From Burkholderiales bacterium (lineage in GTDB: Bacteria > Pseudomonadota > Gammaproteobacteria > Burkholderiales > JAEUOS01), in NCBI GenBank assembly GCA_016790695.1, contig JAEUOS010000057.1:1-38769 (forward strand): DNA of 38,769 bases. Reading direction: 5' to 3'. Below the pieces are notes generated by a model. The model was not told the DNA's origin, searched no databases, and was given only the letters and a program-made list of their open reading frames with translations. A program made the translations under genes and the position numbers. Shown in pieces: positions 1 to 7,010 of the stretch (the stretch's first letter is position 1; each line of letters starts with the position of its first letter).

Positions 1-1
1 C

Positions 2-40
2 AGCAGCACGCGCGGCCGCGGTCCGCGCTCGCGTGCTGCT
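2..40. other. Long perfect inverted repeat at the left edge
   Basis: Positions 2-12 and 30-40 are exact reverse complements (11 bp), separated by a 17-base GC-rich loop. It lies downstream of the minus-strand gene ending at 121, and may also serve a gene beyond the left edge. No T-tract follows on either side, so it is a strong stem-loop rather than a clear intrinsic terminator. Nothing else recognisable was seen in 41-120. Confidence 0.4.
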
Positions 41-120
41 TCCCGGGTCGCAGGAAGCCACCGTCCGGGTGATTCGCCGCGCGGCTCCGCTGGCCGCGCC
101 GGCTGCGGGGCGGCTCCGCG

Positions 121-915
121 TCAGCGCTGCGGCGCCGGTGCGCTGCCGCGGCCTGAGGCGTCCGCGTCGGGCACGGTGGCGCCCCGCCTCTCCTTCACCT
201 TGCGCTGCGCCTCGCGCTCGCGTTCCGCGGCGCGCGCGAGGGCGTCGTCGACGCGCTGCTGATGCGCGCGGGCGCGGGCGGCACGCTCCTCCGACCGCGC
301 CGCTTCTTCCGCGTCCTTGCGTGCACGGGCGCGGCGGCGCTCTTCCAGTCGCTCTTCGGTGCGCGCCTCGCGCGCGGCGCGCTCGGCCGCGCCCGCATCG
401 AACGCGCGCGCGGCACGCGCCGCCTCGGCTTCGCGCTCGGCTGCCTCGGCGCGGGTGCCGGCGGCCTGCGCCTGCCGGCGCGCCTGGTCCGCGTCGGCCT
501 CGGCCGCGCGCCTGGCGCGCGCGGCGTCGCGCTGCGCGCGCTCGTCGCGGCGGATGAAGGCCCGCGCCTCGAGGTCGACTTCGCGGATGCGCGACTCGGC
601 CAGGTAGTTGGCGGCGCGCGCGTCGGACAGGCAGCGTTCGGCCAGGAACTTCTCGTAGCAGGCGCGCCGCGCCGCGGCGTAGCGCTCGGTCTGTGCCTGG
701 CGCTCGATGCGCGCGGCCTCGATCGCCTGATTGGCGCGCGCGACGCTGTCGATCGATCCGGCGGGATAGGCCTTGAGGGCTTCCACCGCTTCCACCATCT
801 CCACCGCCGGCGCCGCCGGCGCCGCCGGCTGCGCGCCGACCCCGCCCGCGAGGAGCAGGACGACGGTCGCGCCCAAAGCGCACAGGGCACCCACGAGGGT
901 GCCCTGCGCGCGCAT
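121..915 (-). CDS. Secreted Ala/Arg/Glu-rich coiled-coil protein, function unknown
   Basis: 264 residues from the ATG at 915. A longer version could begin at TTG 933, directly abutting the upstream stop, but the ATG puts a short N-terminus before a clear signal peptide (hydrophobic core ending in Gly-Ala-Gln near residue 29). After an Ala/Pro linker comes a segment with two cysteines (motif RRACYEKFLAERCL) that could form a disulfide. The remaining ~150 residues are almost entirely Ala, Arg, Glu and Gln with heptad-like spacing, predicting a long helical coiled coil. Short secreted proteins with this paired-Cys N-terminus and a charged helical tail are common in Burkholderiales and have no known function. 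The gene lies directly behind the secreted protein at 934-1539 and is probably co-transcribed. Periplasmic location is inferred from the signal peptide. The start is less certain than the reading frame. Confidence 0.7.
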   Translation of the reverse strand: MRAQGTLVGALCALGATVVLLLAGGVGAQPAAPAAPAVEMVEAVEALKAYPAGSIDSVARANQAIEAARIERQAQTERYAAARRACYEKFLAERCLSDARAANYLAESRIREVDLEARAFIRRDERAQRDAARARRAAEADADQARRQAQAAGTRAEAAEREAEAARAARAFDAGAAERAAREARTEERLEERRRARARKDAEEAARSEERAARARAHQQRVDDALARAAEREREAQRKVKERRGATVPDADASGRGSAPAPQR

Positions 916-933
916 CGCGTCGGTGCCGGCCAA

Positions 934-1539
934 TTACTTCTTGGCCGCCGCCTTCGGGACGCGGCAGCCGAGCGAAGTTGCCTTCGCGTTGGCGAAGTAC
1001 TCGGTACCCGCCGGACAGGCCAGATCCTTCTCCGGCTTCTTGGCGCCCTTCTTGGCGGCGCAGGTGAAGGCGCCGGTCTTCTTGTTCACCGACTTCGCGT
1101 TGAGGTTGTAGCCCTCGGGACAGGCGGGCGCCGTCGCGGCCGCCGGCGCAGCGGCCGGCGCGGCCGCGGGCTTGGGCGCCTCGGCGACCACCACCTGGGC
1201 GCGCGCTTCGCCGGTGCAGCCGAACGCCGAGCCGTCTCGGCCGCCCTTGGCGACGATGGTGTAGGTGCCGGCCTTGTTGTAGGACTTCATGAAGCTGCGC
1301 GGGAAATCGTCCTTGCCCTTCGACATCTTGGTGACGTCGACGTCGCCGTTGCCGTACTCCACGCGCAGGCCGCAGATGCCTTCGTCCTCGCCGGTGACGA
1401 TCACCTTGACCTGCTGGCCCACCTGCGTGTTCGCCGGCTCCACCTTGACCCCGCTGATGTTGCCCGCCAGCGCCACGCCGGCCGCGCCGGCCATGCACAG
1501 CGCCGCAAGCGCCGTCGAAACCTTTCCGAATGTCTTCAT
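934..1539 (-). CDS. Secreted protein with PKD/Ig-like domain and cysteine-containing C-terminus
   Basis: 201 residues. The ATG at 1539 is chosen because GGAGG lies six bases upstream; upstream in-frame codons reach 1593 but lack a ribosome site. Residues 1-25 are a signal peptide ending ALAG. Residues ~27-120 look like one beta-sandwich (PKD/Ig-like): phrases such as VGQQVKVIVTGEDEG and KAGTYTIVAKGG, with two cysteines that could pair. An Ala/Pro linker follows, then a Lys/Ala-rich tail with four cysteines arranged as two similar short motifs (ACPEGY... and ACPAGTEYF...), suggesting an internal duplication. The protein is probably periplasmic or surface-exposed. Binding of a cell-wall or small ligand is possible but nothing shows it. 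The stop abuts the next minus-strand gene. Confidence 0.75.
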   Translation of the reverse strand: MKTFGKVSTALAALCMAGAAGVALAGNISGVKVEPANTQVGQQVKVIVTGEDEGICGLRVEYGNGDVDVTKMSKGKDDFPRSFMKSYNKAGTYTIVAKGGRDGSAFGCTGEARAQVVVAEAPKPAAAPAAAPAAATAPACPEGYNLNAKSVNKKTGAFTCAAKKGAKKPEKDLACPAGTEYFANAKATSLGCRVPKAAAKK

Positions 1540-1565
1540 GTCCATCCTCCGTATAAGAAACCCGC

Positions 1566-1582
1566 CTCCCGCATCCCGGGAG
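1566..1582 (-). terminator. Weak stem-loop, possible dnaQ terminator
   Basis: A 6-bp stem (ctcccg/cgggag) with a 5-base loop lies about 80 bases past the dnaQ stop. On the minus strand it is followed by a GGGTTTCTTAT stretch. The short stem and imperfect T-run make this a weak intrinsic-terminator candidate. It also sits in the leader of the secreted-protein gene starting at 1539. Confidence 0.25.
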
Positions 1583-1606
1583 CCATCTGCCACAACGCGC
1601 GACGCC

Positions 1607-1647
1607 GTCGCGCGGTTGACGGTCGCGCGGTTGATGGTCGCGCCGCG
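1607..1647. repeat. 15-bp tandem repeat, about 2.7 copies
   Basis: The core gtcgcgcggttga occurs at 1607-1619 and 1622-1634, with a degenerate third copy from 1637. It lies between dnaQ and the secreted-protein gene. Its regular 15-base spacing is not explained by coding. It could be a slippage product or a spaced protein-binding array; no function can be assigned. Confidence 0.6.
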
Positions 1648-1660
1648 GGCGGTCGCGGCG

Positions 1661-2407
1661 TCACGGCGCGCTCCACACCGCCGCCCTGGCCTCGCGCGCG
1701 ATGCCCTCGATCAGTTGCTCGTGCGCGGCCACCTCGTCCGCGGACGCCGCGAGCACGAAGGTGGACAGCGGCCCGGCGGCGACGGGCGCGGCGCGCTGCG
1801 TGCCCTCGCCGCCGTCGCCGATGTCCATGCCGAGCGCGTCCTGGCCGCGGGTCATCGCGAGATACACCTGCGCGAGCAGCGCGCCGTCGAGCAGCGCGCC
1901 GTGCAGCGTTCGGTGCGCATTGGAGATGCCGTAGCGCTCGCACAGCGCGTCGAGGTTGTTGCGGCGCCCGGGGTGGCGTTCCTTGGCGAGCGCGAGCGAG
2001 TCGGTGATCGCGCCGACATGGGCCGAGAACCGCGGCAGCTTCAGGCGCGCCAGCTCGGCGTCGAGGAACGCGAGGTCGAACGGCGCGTTGTGGATGATCA
2101 CCTCGGCGCCGCGCACGTAGTCCAGCAGTTCGCCGGCGATCTCCTCGAACGGCGGCTTGTCGGCGAGGAATTCCGCGGTCAGGCCGTGCACCTCGAGCGC
2201 CGCCTCGTCGCTCTCGCGGCCCGGATTCACGTAGCGGTGGAAGTTGACGTCCGTCAGGCGCCGGTTGACCAGTTCGACGCAGCCGATCTCGATGATGCGG
2301 TGGCCGGCCGCCGGGTCCAGCCCGGTGGTCTCGGTGTCGAGGACGATCTGGCGCACGCGCGGCCGGTCAGTGGGCGGCCATGGCGCCGGGCCCGGCCCCG
2401 GCTGCAT
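1661..2407 (-). CDS. dnaQ: DNA polymerase III epsilon subunit, 3'-5' proofreading exonuclease
   Basis: 248 residues, close to the usual DnaQ length. The exonuclease I motif is DTETTGLD (Asp24, Glu26), exonuclease II is HNAPFDLAFLD (Asp111), and exonuclease III is HGALLDGALLAQVY (His169, Asp174), so the DEDDh active site is complete. The C-terminal ~70 residues are the variable region that contacts the polymerase alpha subunit. It removes misincorporated bases during replication. The ATG at 2407 makes it overlap the 3' end of the RND permease gene by 41 bases. An alternative GTG start near 2356 would remove the overlap and still keep the whole domain. In many betaproteobacteria dnaQ is next to rnhA; here rnhA lies about 12 kb away. 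Identity is very secure, the start moderately so. Confidence 0.93.
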   Translation of the reverse strand: MQPGPGPAPWPPTDRPRVRQIVLDTETTGLDPAAGHRIIEIGCVELVNRRLTDVNFHRYVNPGRESDEAALEVHGLTAEFLADKPPFEEIAGELLDYVRGAEVIIHNAPFDLAFLDAELARLKLPRFSAHVGAITDSLALAKERHPGRRNNLDALCERYGISNAHRTLHGALLDGALLAQVYLAMTRGQDALGMDIGDGGEGTQRAAPVAAGPLSTFVLAASADEVAAHEQLIEGIAREARAAVWSAP

Positions 2408-5400
2408 CGGCCGCCGCCGGCGCCTCGACCGTGTGGCGCCGCCCCGAGAGCAGGGTGTAGACCGTCGGGACCACGATCAGGGTGAGGACGGTGCCGAGCG
2501 TCATGCCGCCGACGATCACCCAGCCGATCTGGCGCCGCGACTCCGCGCCGGCGCCGACCGACAGGGCCAGCGGCACCGCGCCCAGGACCATCGCGCCGGT
2601 GGTCATGAGGATCGGCCGCAGCCGCAGCACCGAGGCCTCCACCACCGCCTCCTTGAGCGAGAGGCCCTTGTCGCGCAGCTGGTTGGCGAATTCGACGATC
2701 AGGATGCCGTGCTTGGTGATCAGCCCCACCAGCGTGACCAGCCCGATCTGGCTGTAGATGTTGAGCGTGCCGTCGGTCAGCCAGAGCGCGAGCAGCGCGC
2801 CGGTCATCGACAGCGGCACCGAGAGCATGATCACGAACGGATCGATGAAGCTCTCGAACTGTCCGGACAGCACCAGGTAGATGAAGGCGAGCGCGAGCAC
2901 GAAGGTGAGGTAGATGCTGCCGGCGGAGTCGCGGAACTCGCGCGACTGGCCGTTCAGGTCGGTCTGCACGGTGTTGGGCAGCGACTTCGCGGCCGCCTCG
3001 CGCATGTAGGCGAGCGCCTCCCCGAGCGTGTAGCCGGGCGCCATCGTCGCGGTGACGCTGACCGAGCGGATGCGGTTGAAGTGGTTGAGCGACTGCGGCG
3101 AGACGCCCTCGCGCACCGCCAGCAGGTTGGCGAGCTGCACCATCTCGCCGCTCCGGGCGCGGACATAGATGTCCGAGATGTCGGTGCTGGTGGTGCGGTC
3201 GCGCGGCGCCACCTGCACGACGACATCGTACTGCTCGCCGTCGCGCTTGAAGCGCGTCACCTGCCGGCCGCCCAGCATGGTCTCGAGCGTGCGCGCGACG
3301 GTGTCGACCGGCACGCCGATGTCGGAGAGCTTCTCGCGGTTGACCGCCACCCGCAGCTCGGGGGTGTTCAGGCGCAGGTCGGTCTGCACGTTGAGGATGT
3401 TCGGGTTCTTCTGCACCTCGCCGATGAAGCGGTCGACGATCGTCTGCAGCTGCGGGTACGGCACCTGGGACATGATCACGAACTCGATCGGCGTCGAGCG
3501 CGGCGACTGGCCGAGCGAGGGCGGATTGGTCGGAAACGCGTTCACGCCGGGGATCGCCATGAACTTCGGCAGCAGCTCGCGCGTGATGTCCTGCTGCTTG
3601 CGCGTGCGCTCCTCCCAGGGCTTCAGGCGCGCGATCGCGGTGCCGTCCGAGACCGTGGGGAAGCCGGCGACCACCTGGAACGCGCGCAGCTCGGGAATCT
3701 TCGCGAACTCGGCCTCGATCGGCTTCAGGTTCTCCGCGGTGTAGGCCACCGTCGAGCCCTGCGGCGCGCTGACCAGGCCGAAGATCACGCCGCGGTCCTC
3801 GATCGGCGCGAGCTCGGACTTCTGGATCAGGAACAGCCAGACCATCGCGCCGATGCAGGCGAGCCAGCCCAGCATGACCAGCCAGCGCGCCGACAGCGCG
3901 GCGACGAGCACGCTGCGGTAGGCGCGCGTGATGCCGTCGAGGAAGGCCTCGATGGCCATGAACGCGCGGCTGTGCTTGGTCTCGTGCTTGAGCAGGAGCG
4001 AGCACATCATCGGCGACAGGGTCAGCGCGACGAAGCCCGAGACCAGCACGGACCCGGCCAGCGCCAGCGCGAACTCGATGAACAGCCGCCCGGTGCGCCC
4101 GGTCGCGAAGCCGAGCGGCGCGTAGACCGCCGCCAGCGTCAGCGTCATCGCGACCACGGCGAAGCCGATCTCCTTCGCGCCGATCAGCGCCGCCTGCATG
4201 CGCGACATGCCGTCCTCGACGTGCCGGAAGATGTTCTCGAGCACGACGATGGCGTCGTCGACCACCAGGCCGATCGCGAGCACCATCGCGAGCAGCGTCA
4301 GCGTGTTGATCGTGAAGCCGAACATGTACATCAGCGCGAAGGTGCCGATCAGCGAGACCGGGATGGTGACCAGCGGCACCAGGGTCGCGCGCAGGTTGCG
4401 CAGGAAGAAGAAGATCACCAGCACCACCAGCGCGACCGCCTCGACGATGGTCTTGAACACGCCGTTGATCGACTGCTCGATGAACACCGAGGAGTCGTAG
4501 GCGATGTTGAGCTTCATCCCCTCGGGCAGGCTCGGATTGATCTTCTCGACCTCGGCCCGCACCGCCTTCGAGAGCTCGAGCGGATTGGCGGTCTGCTGGC
4601 GGATCACGCCGATGTTGATCGCCGGCGTGCCGCGGAAGCGCGCGATGACGCGCTCGTCGAGCGCGCCGATGCCGACGGTGGCGACGTCCTTGAAGCGGAC
4701 CGGGTAGCCGTTGACGTTGGCCACCACCGCGTTCTCGAACTGCTCCTTGGCCTGCAGGTCGGTCTGCGAGACGATCGAGAACTCGCGCGCGCGCGACTCG
4801 ATGCGCCCGGCGGGGATCTCGACGTTCTGCCGGCGCAGCGCGTCCTCGACATCCTGCGGCGTGAGCCGGTAGGCGGCGAGCTTGTCGCGGTCGATCCAGA
4901 TGCGCATCGAGATCGCGCGCTCGCCGAAGATGCGCACGTCCGCCGCGCCCGGCAGGACCGACATGCGCGGCTTGATGTAGCGGCTGATGTAGTCCGAGGT
5001 CTGCATCGGGTCGAGCCGGGTCGACTCGACCGCGATCCAGACCACGGGCTGCGACTCGGCCTCGACCTTGGCGATCACCGGCTCGTCGACGCCGTCGGGC
5101 AGGCGCGCGCGCACGCGCGCGGTCTTGTCGCGCACGTCGGCGGCGGCCGAATCCGGGTCGCGGGTCAGGCGGAAGCGGACGTTGATCTGGCTGCGCTCCG
5201 AGCGGCTCTGCGAGGTCATCACCTCGACCCCCTCGATGCCCGACAGCGAGTCCTCGAGCGTCTTGGTGACCTGGGACTCGATGACTTCGGCGGAGGCGCC
5301 CTTGTAGGTGGTGGTCACCGAGACCACCGGCTCGTCGATGCGCGGATATTCGCGCACCGCGAGGCGGGTATAGGAGATGGCGCCGATCAGCAGCACCGCG

Positions 5401-5456
5401 AGCGACAGCACGGTGGCGAACACCGGCCGCCGGATGCACACCTCGGACAGGATCAT
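2367..5456 (-). CDS. RND (HAE1) multidrug efflux permease
   Basis: 1029 residues, the normal length of an AcrB/MexB-type inner-membrane drug-proton antiporter. It opens MILSEVCIRRPVFATVL, typical of the family's first membrane helix. The proton-relay aspartates in helix 4 are present (GLVVDDAIVV, Asp400-Asp401), and the helix 10 lysine is present in LITKHGILIVEFANQ. Two large periplasmic loops follow helices 1 and 7, giving the two-fold symmetry of the family. It pumps amphiphilic compounds from periplasm or membrane into an outer-membrane channel through a fusion-protein adaptor. The adaptor gene is immediately upstream and overlaps by ATGA (4 bases), implying translational coupling. No outer-membrane TolC/OprM gene is in the window, so the channel must be encoded elsewhere. 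The substrate cannot be told from sequence. Confidence 0.95.
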   Translation of the reverse strand: MILSEVCIRRPVFATVLSLAVLLIGAISYTRLAVREYPRIDEPVVSVTTTYKGASAEVIESQVTKTLEDSLSGIEGVEVMTSQSRSERSQINVRFRLTRDPDSAAADVRDKTARVRARLPDGVDEPVIAKVEAESQPVVWIAVESTRLDPMQTSDYISRYIKPRMSVLPGAADVRIFGERAISMRIWIDRDKLAAYRLTPQDVEDALRRQNVEIPAGRIESRAREFSIVSQTDLQAKEQFENAVVANVNGYPVRFKDVATVGIGALDERVIARFRGTPAINIGVIRQQTANPLELSKAVRAEVEKINPSLPEGMKLNIAYDSSVFIEQSINGVFKTIVEAVALVVLVIFFFLRNLRATLVPLVTIPVSLIGTFALMYMFGFTINTLTLLAMVLAIGLVVDDAIVVLENIFRHVEDGMSRMQAALIGAKEIGFAVVAMTLTLAAVYAPLGFATGRTGRLFIEFALALAGSVLVSGFVALTLSPMMCSLLLKHETKHSRAFMAIEAFLDGITRAYRSVLVAALSARWLVMLGWLACIGAMVWLFLIQKSELAPIEDRGVIFGLVSAPQGSTVAYTAENLKPIEAEFAKIPELRAFQVVAGFPTVSDGTAIARLKPWEERTRKQQDITRELLPKFMAIPGVNAFPTNPPSLGQSPRSTPIEFVIMSQVPYPQLQTIVDRFIGEVQKNPNILNVQTDLRLNTPELRVAVNREKLSDIGVPVDTVARTLETMLGGRQVTRFKRDGEQYDVVVQVAPRDRTTSTDISDIYVRARSGEMVQLANLLAVREGVSPQSLNHFNRIRSVSVTATMAPGYTLGEALAYMREAAAKSLPNTVQTDLNGQSREFRDSAGSIYLTFVLALAFIYLVLSGQFESFIDPFVIMLSVPLSMTGALLALWLTDGTLNIYSQIGLVTLVGLITKHGILIVEFANQLRDKGLSLKEAVVEASVLRLRPILMTTGAMVLGAVPLALSVGAGAESRRQIGWVIVGGMTLGTVLTLIVVPTVYTLLSGRRHTVEAPAAADAAGAGPGAMAAH

Positions 5457-6880
5457 GCGCCCCCCTTGGCCCGGGCCGGCGCCGTGACGTCGGCCGCGGC
5501 GGGCGGCGCCCCCTTCGGCCCGCCCTGGCCCTTGCCGGCCGGCGCCGCATCCCGGGCGACGCCGCCGGCGCCCTTGGCCGCCGGATCCTCGCCCGCCCCC
5601 TTGCCGGCGGCGCCCTTGCCGCCGCCGTCCTTGGCCGGGCCATCCTTGCCGCTGCCGTCCCTGGCGGCGCCGCCCTTGCCGCCGCCATCCTTGGCGGCGC
5701 CGTCGCGGCCGGGCGGCCCGCCCTGGCCCGCCAGCCGCACCTGGGATCCCTCGCGCAGCTTCAGCTGCCCGGCGACGACCACTACATCGTCCTTCGCGAC
5801 CCCCGTGATCACCTCGACCACGCCGTCGCGCCGCTGGCCGATCTCGACGCGCGAGCGCTGCGCGCGCCCGTCGACGACGCGAAACACGAACTGGTCCGCG
5901 CCCTGCGGCACGAGGGCGGTCTCGGGCACCGTCAGGCCCTCCTTCTTGTCGTCGAACAGCAGCCGCACACGCGCGAACATGCCCGGCCGCAGCGCGCCGC
6001 CGACATTCTTGACCTGCGCGCGCACGACGATCGAGCGGCCACCCGCGTCGATCATCGGATTGATCGCGAACACCCGTCCGTCGAAGGTCCTGCCCGGCAT
6101 CGCGTCGAGGCTGAACTGCAGCGTCTGCCCGACCTTGGTCTGGGTCAGGTAGACCTCGGGCACCCGGAAGTCGACCTTCAGCGGGTCGATCGACTCGAGG
6201 TTGACCATGTCCTGGCCTTCACGGACGTAGTCGCCCAGCGAGACCGAGCGCAGCCCGATGATCCCGGCGAACGGCGCGCGCACCTCGTACTTGGCCAGGC
6301 GCGCCTCCGCGAGCGCGGCCGCCGCCTCGGTGACGCGATAGCCGCTCTCCGCCTCGTCCCTCGCCTGCTGGCTGACGAAACCCTTCTTCTCGAGGTCGCG
6401 GGTGCGGTCGAGCTTGGACTTGGCCAGGCTGAGGTTGGCGCGCACCTGCTCGAGTTCCGCGCGCGGCACCGAGGCGTCGATGCGCACCAGCGTCGCGCCC
6501 TTGGCCACGCGCTCGCCTTCGCGGAACAGGATTTCGCTCACGCGGCCGCTGACCTCGGGCCGCAGCGTCACCGACTCGTCCGAACGCAGGCTGCCGACGG
6601 CGGTGATCGAGACGGCGAGCGACTGCAGCGCCACCCGCGTCACCTCCACCGCGACCGGCGGCGGCCCGCCGCCCTTGCCGGCGGCGCCGCCCCCGGGACC
6701 GCCGCCCCCGGGACCGGGTGCCGCCGCCTGGCCCTTCGCGCCGGGCACACCACCGGCCGCGGCGCCGCCCGCACCGGCGGCCGGCGACGACGGCTGGCGG
6801 CTGGCGTAGAAGGCGTAGCCGCCGCCGGCGACGGCGGCCGCGATCACGATCGGCACGAGGATCTTTGCGATGGAAGGCAT
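5453..6880 (-). CDS. RND efflux membrane fusion protein with unusual Gly/Ala/Lys-rich tails
   Basis: 475 residues, longer than the usual 370-400 of AcrA/MexA-type adaptors. Residues 1-25 form an N-terminal membrane anchor or signal (KILVPIVIAAAVAGGGYAFY). Residues ~30-72 are a Gly/Pro/Ala linker. The adaptor core follows: first beta-barrel and lipoyl half (VAVEVTRVALQSLAVSITAVGSL), alpha-hairpin, second lipoyl half (APFAGIIGLRSVSLGDYV), then beta-barrel and membrane-proximal domains to about residue 385. The last ~90 residues are low complexity, with repeated KDG, GGGKG and AAKGAG words. The protein links the RND permease to the outer-membrane channel. Start at 6880: no Shine-Dalgarno is visible, and a terminator-shaped hairpin ends about ten bases upstream (separate entry), so expression may be attenuated. 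Confidence 0.92.
   Translation of the reverse strand: MPSIAKILVPIVIAAAVAGGGYAFYASRQPSSPAAGAGGAAAGGVPGAKGQAAAPGPGGGGPGGGAAGKGGGPPPVAVEVTRVALQSLAVSITAVGSLRSDESVTLRPEVSGRVSEILFREGERVAKGATLVRIDASVPRAELEQVRANLSLAKSKLDRTRDLEKKGFVSQQARDEAESGYRVTEAAAALAEARLAKYEVRAPFAGIIGLRSVSLGDYVREGQDMVNLESIDPLKVDFRVPEVYLTQTKVGQTLQFSLDAMPGRTFDGRVFAINPMIDAGGRSIVVRAQVKNVGGALRPGMFARVRLLFDDKKEGLTVPETALVPQGADQFVFRVVDGRAQRSRVEIGQRRDGVVEVITGVAKDDVVVVAGQLKLREGSQVRLAGQGGPPGRDGAAKDGGGKGGAARDGSGKDGPAKDGGGKGAAGKGAGEDPAAKGAGGVARDAAPAGKGQGGPKGAPPAAADVTAPARAKGGA
5585..5705. repeat. Degenerate GC-rich repeat encoding the fusion protein tail
   Basis: Forward-strand words such as ttgccgccgccgtccttgg and ttgccgccgccatccttgg recur several times in this stretch, on an irregular 9-18 base period. 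They encode the KDG/GGGKG-rich C-terminus of the efflux adaptor. Such repeats are slippage-prone, so tail length probably varies between strains. Confidence 0.6.
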
Positions 6881-6888
6881 GGCGCGAC

Positions 6889-6918
6889 AAAAAGAAAAGG
6901 CGCCTTCAGGGAAGCGCC
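6889..6918 (-). terminator. Terminator-shaped hairpin (candidate attenuator) before the RND operon
   Basis: On the minus strand GGCGCTTC pairs with GAAGGCGCC (8 bp with one bulged C) around a CCT loop, followed directly by TTTTCTTTTT (6889-6898). This is the shape of an intrinsic terminator. It ends about nine bases before the fusion-protein ATG at 6880, so transcripts reading into the efflux operon must pass it. It could end the upstream MFS transcript. However, no room is left for a separate promoter downstream, so conditional read-through (attenuation) is the more economical reading. Confidence 0.6.
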
Positions 6919-6968
6919 GAGCGGGGACGGGGGGCCGGCAGGCCAGCGGGCGGGGCGATCGTCTGCAT
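6906..6968 (-). CDS. Putative proline-rich leader peptide of the RND efflux operon
   Basis: A 20-codon ORF reading in the operon's direction. It starts with ATG at 6968, preceded by GAGGTG with 7-base spacing, a good ribosome site. The peptide starts MQTIAPP and has six prolines among 20 residues, with Pro-Arg-Pro-Arg near the end. Its TGA stop (6908-6906) lies in the loop and 3' base of the terminator hairpin, and its last codons make up the hairpin's 5' arm. A ribosome reaching the stop would therefore physically block the terminator. Leader peptides with this geometry control some antibiotic-response genes. No homologue is recognised. A promoter far enough upstream to transcribe the whole ORF was not clearly found; it may be read from the marR-MFS transcript. 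Confidence 0.45.
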   Translation of the reverse strand: MQTIAPPAGLPAPRPRSALP

Positions 6969-6972
6969 ACTA

Positions 6973-6988
6973 CAACACCTCAACACCT
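6973..6988. repeat. Perfect 8-bp tandem direct repeat upstream of the RND leader
   Basis: caacacct occurs twice without a gap (AGGTGTTG twice on the operon strand). The downstream copy supplies the ribosome site of the leader ORF. The upstream copy offers an alternative identical site, or the pair may be a protein- or RNA-binding element. A possible -10-like TAGTAT follows at about 6967-6972. Confidence 0.5.
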
Positions 6989-7010
6989 GACGGCCGCAAC
7001 CCTTCCCGCG

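Noticed and set aside
262..2007. Plus-strand ORF over the two secreted protein genes and dnaQ
   Set aside because: Arg/Leu/Ala-rich without motif, and it runs through dnaQ, whose exonuclease residues are all intact on the minus strand.
2244..6152. Very long plus-strand ORF (about 1300 codons) opposite the RND genes
   Set aside because: Its translation is extremely rich in Arg, Asp, His and Gly with no domain; it mirrors the real minus-strand efflux genes. High GC removes stop codons from the opposite strand.
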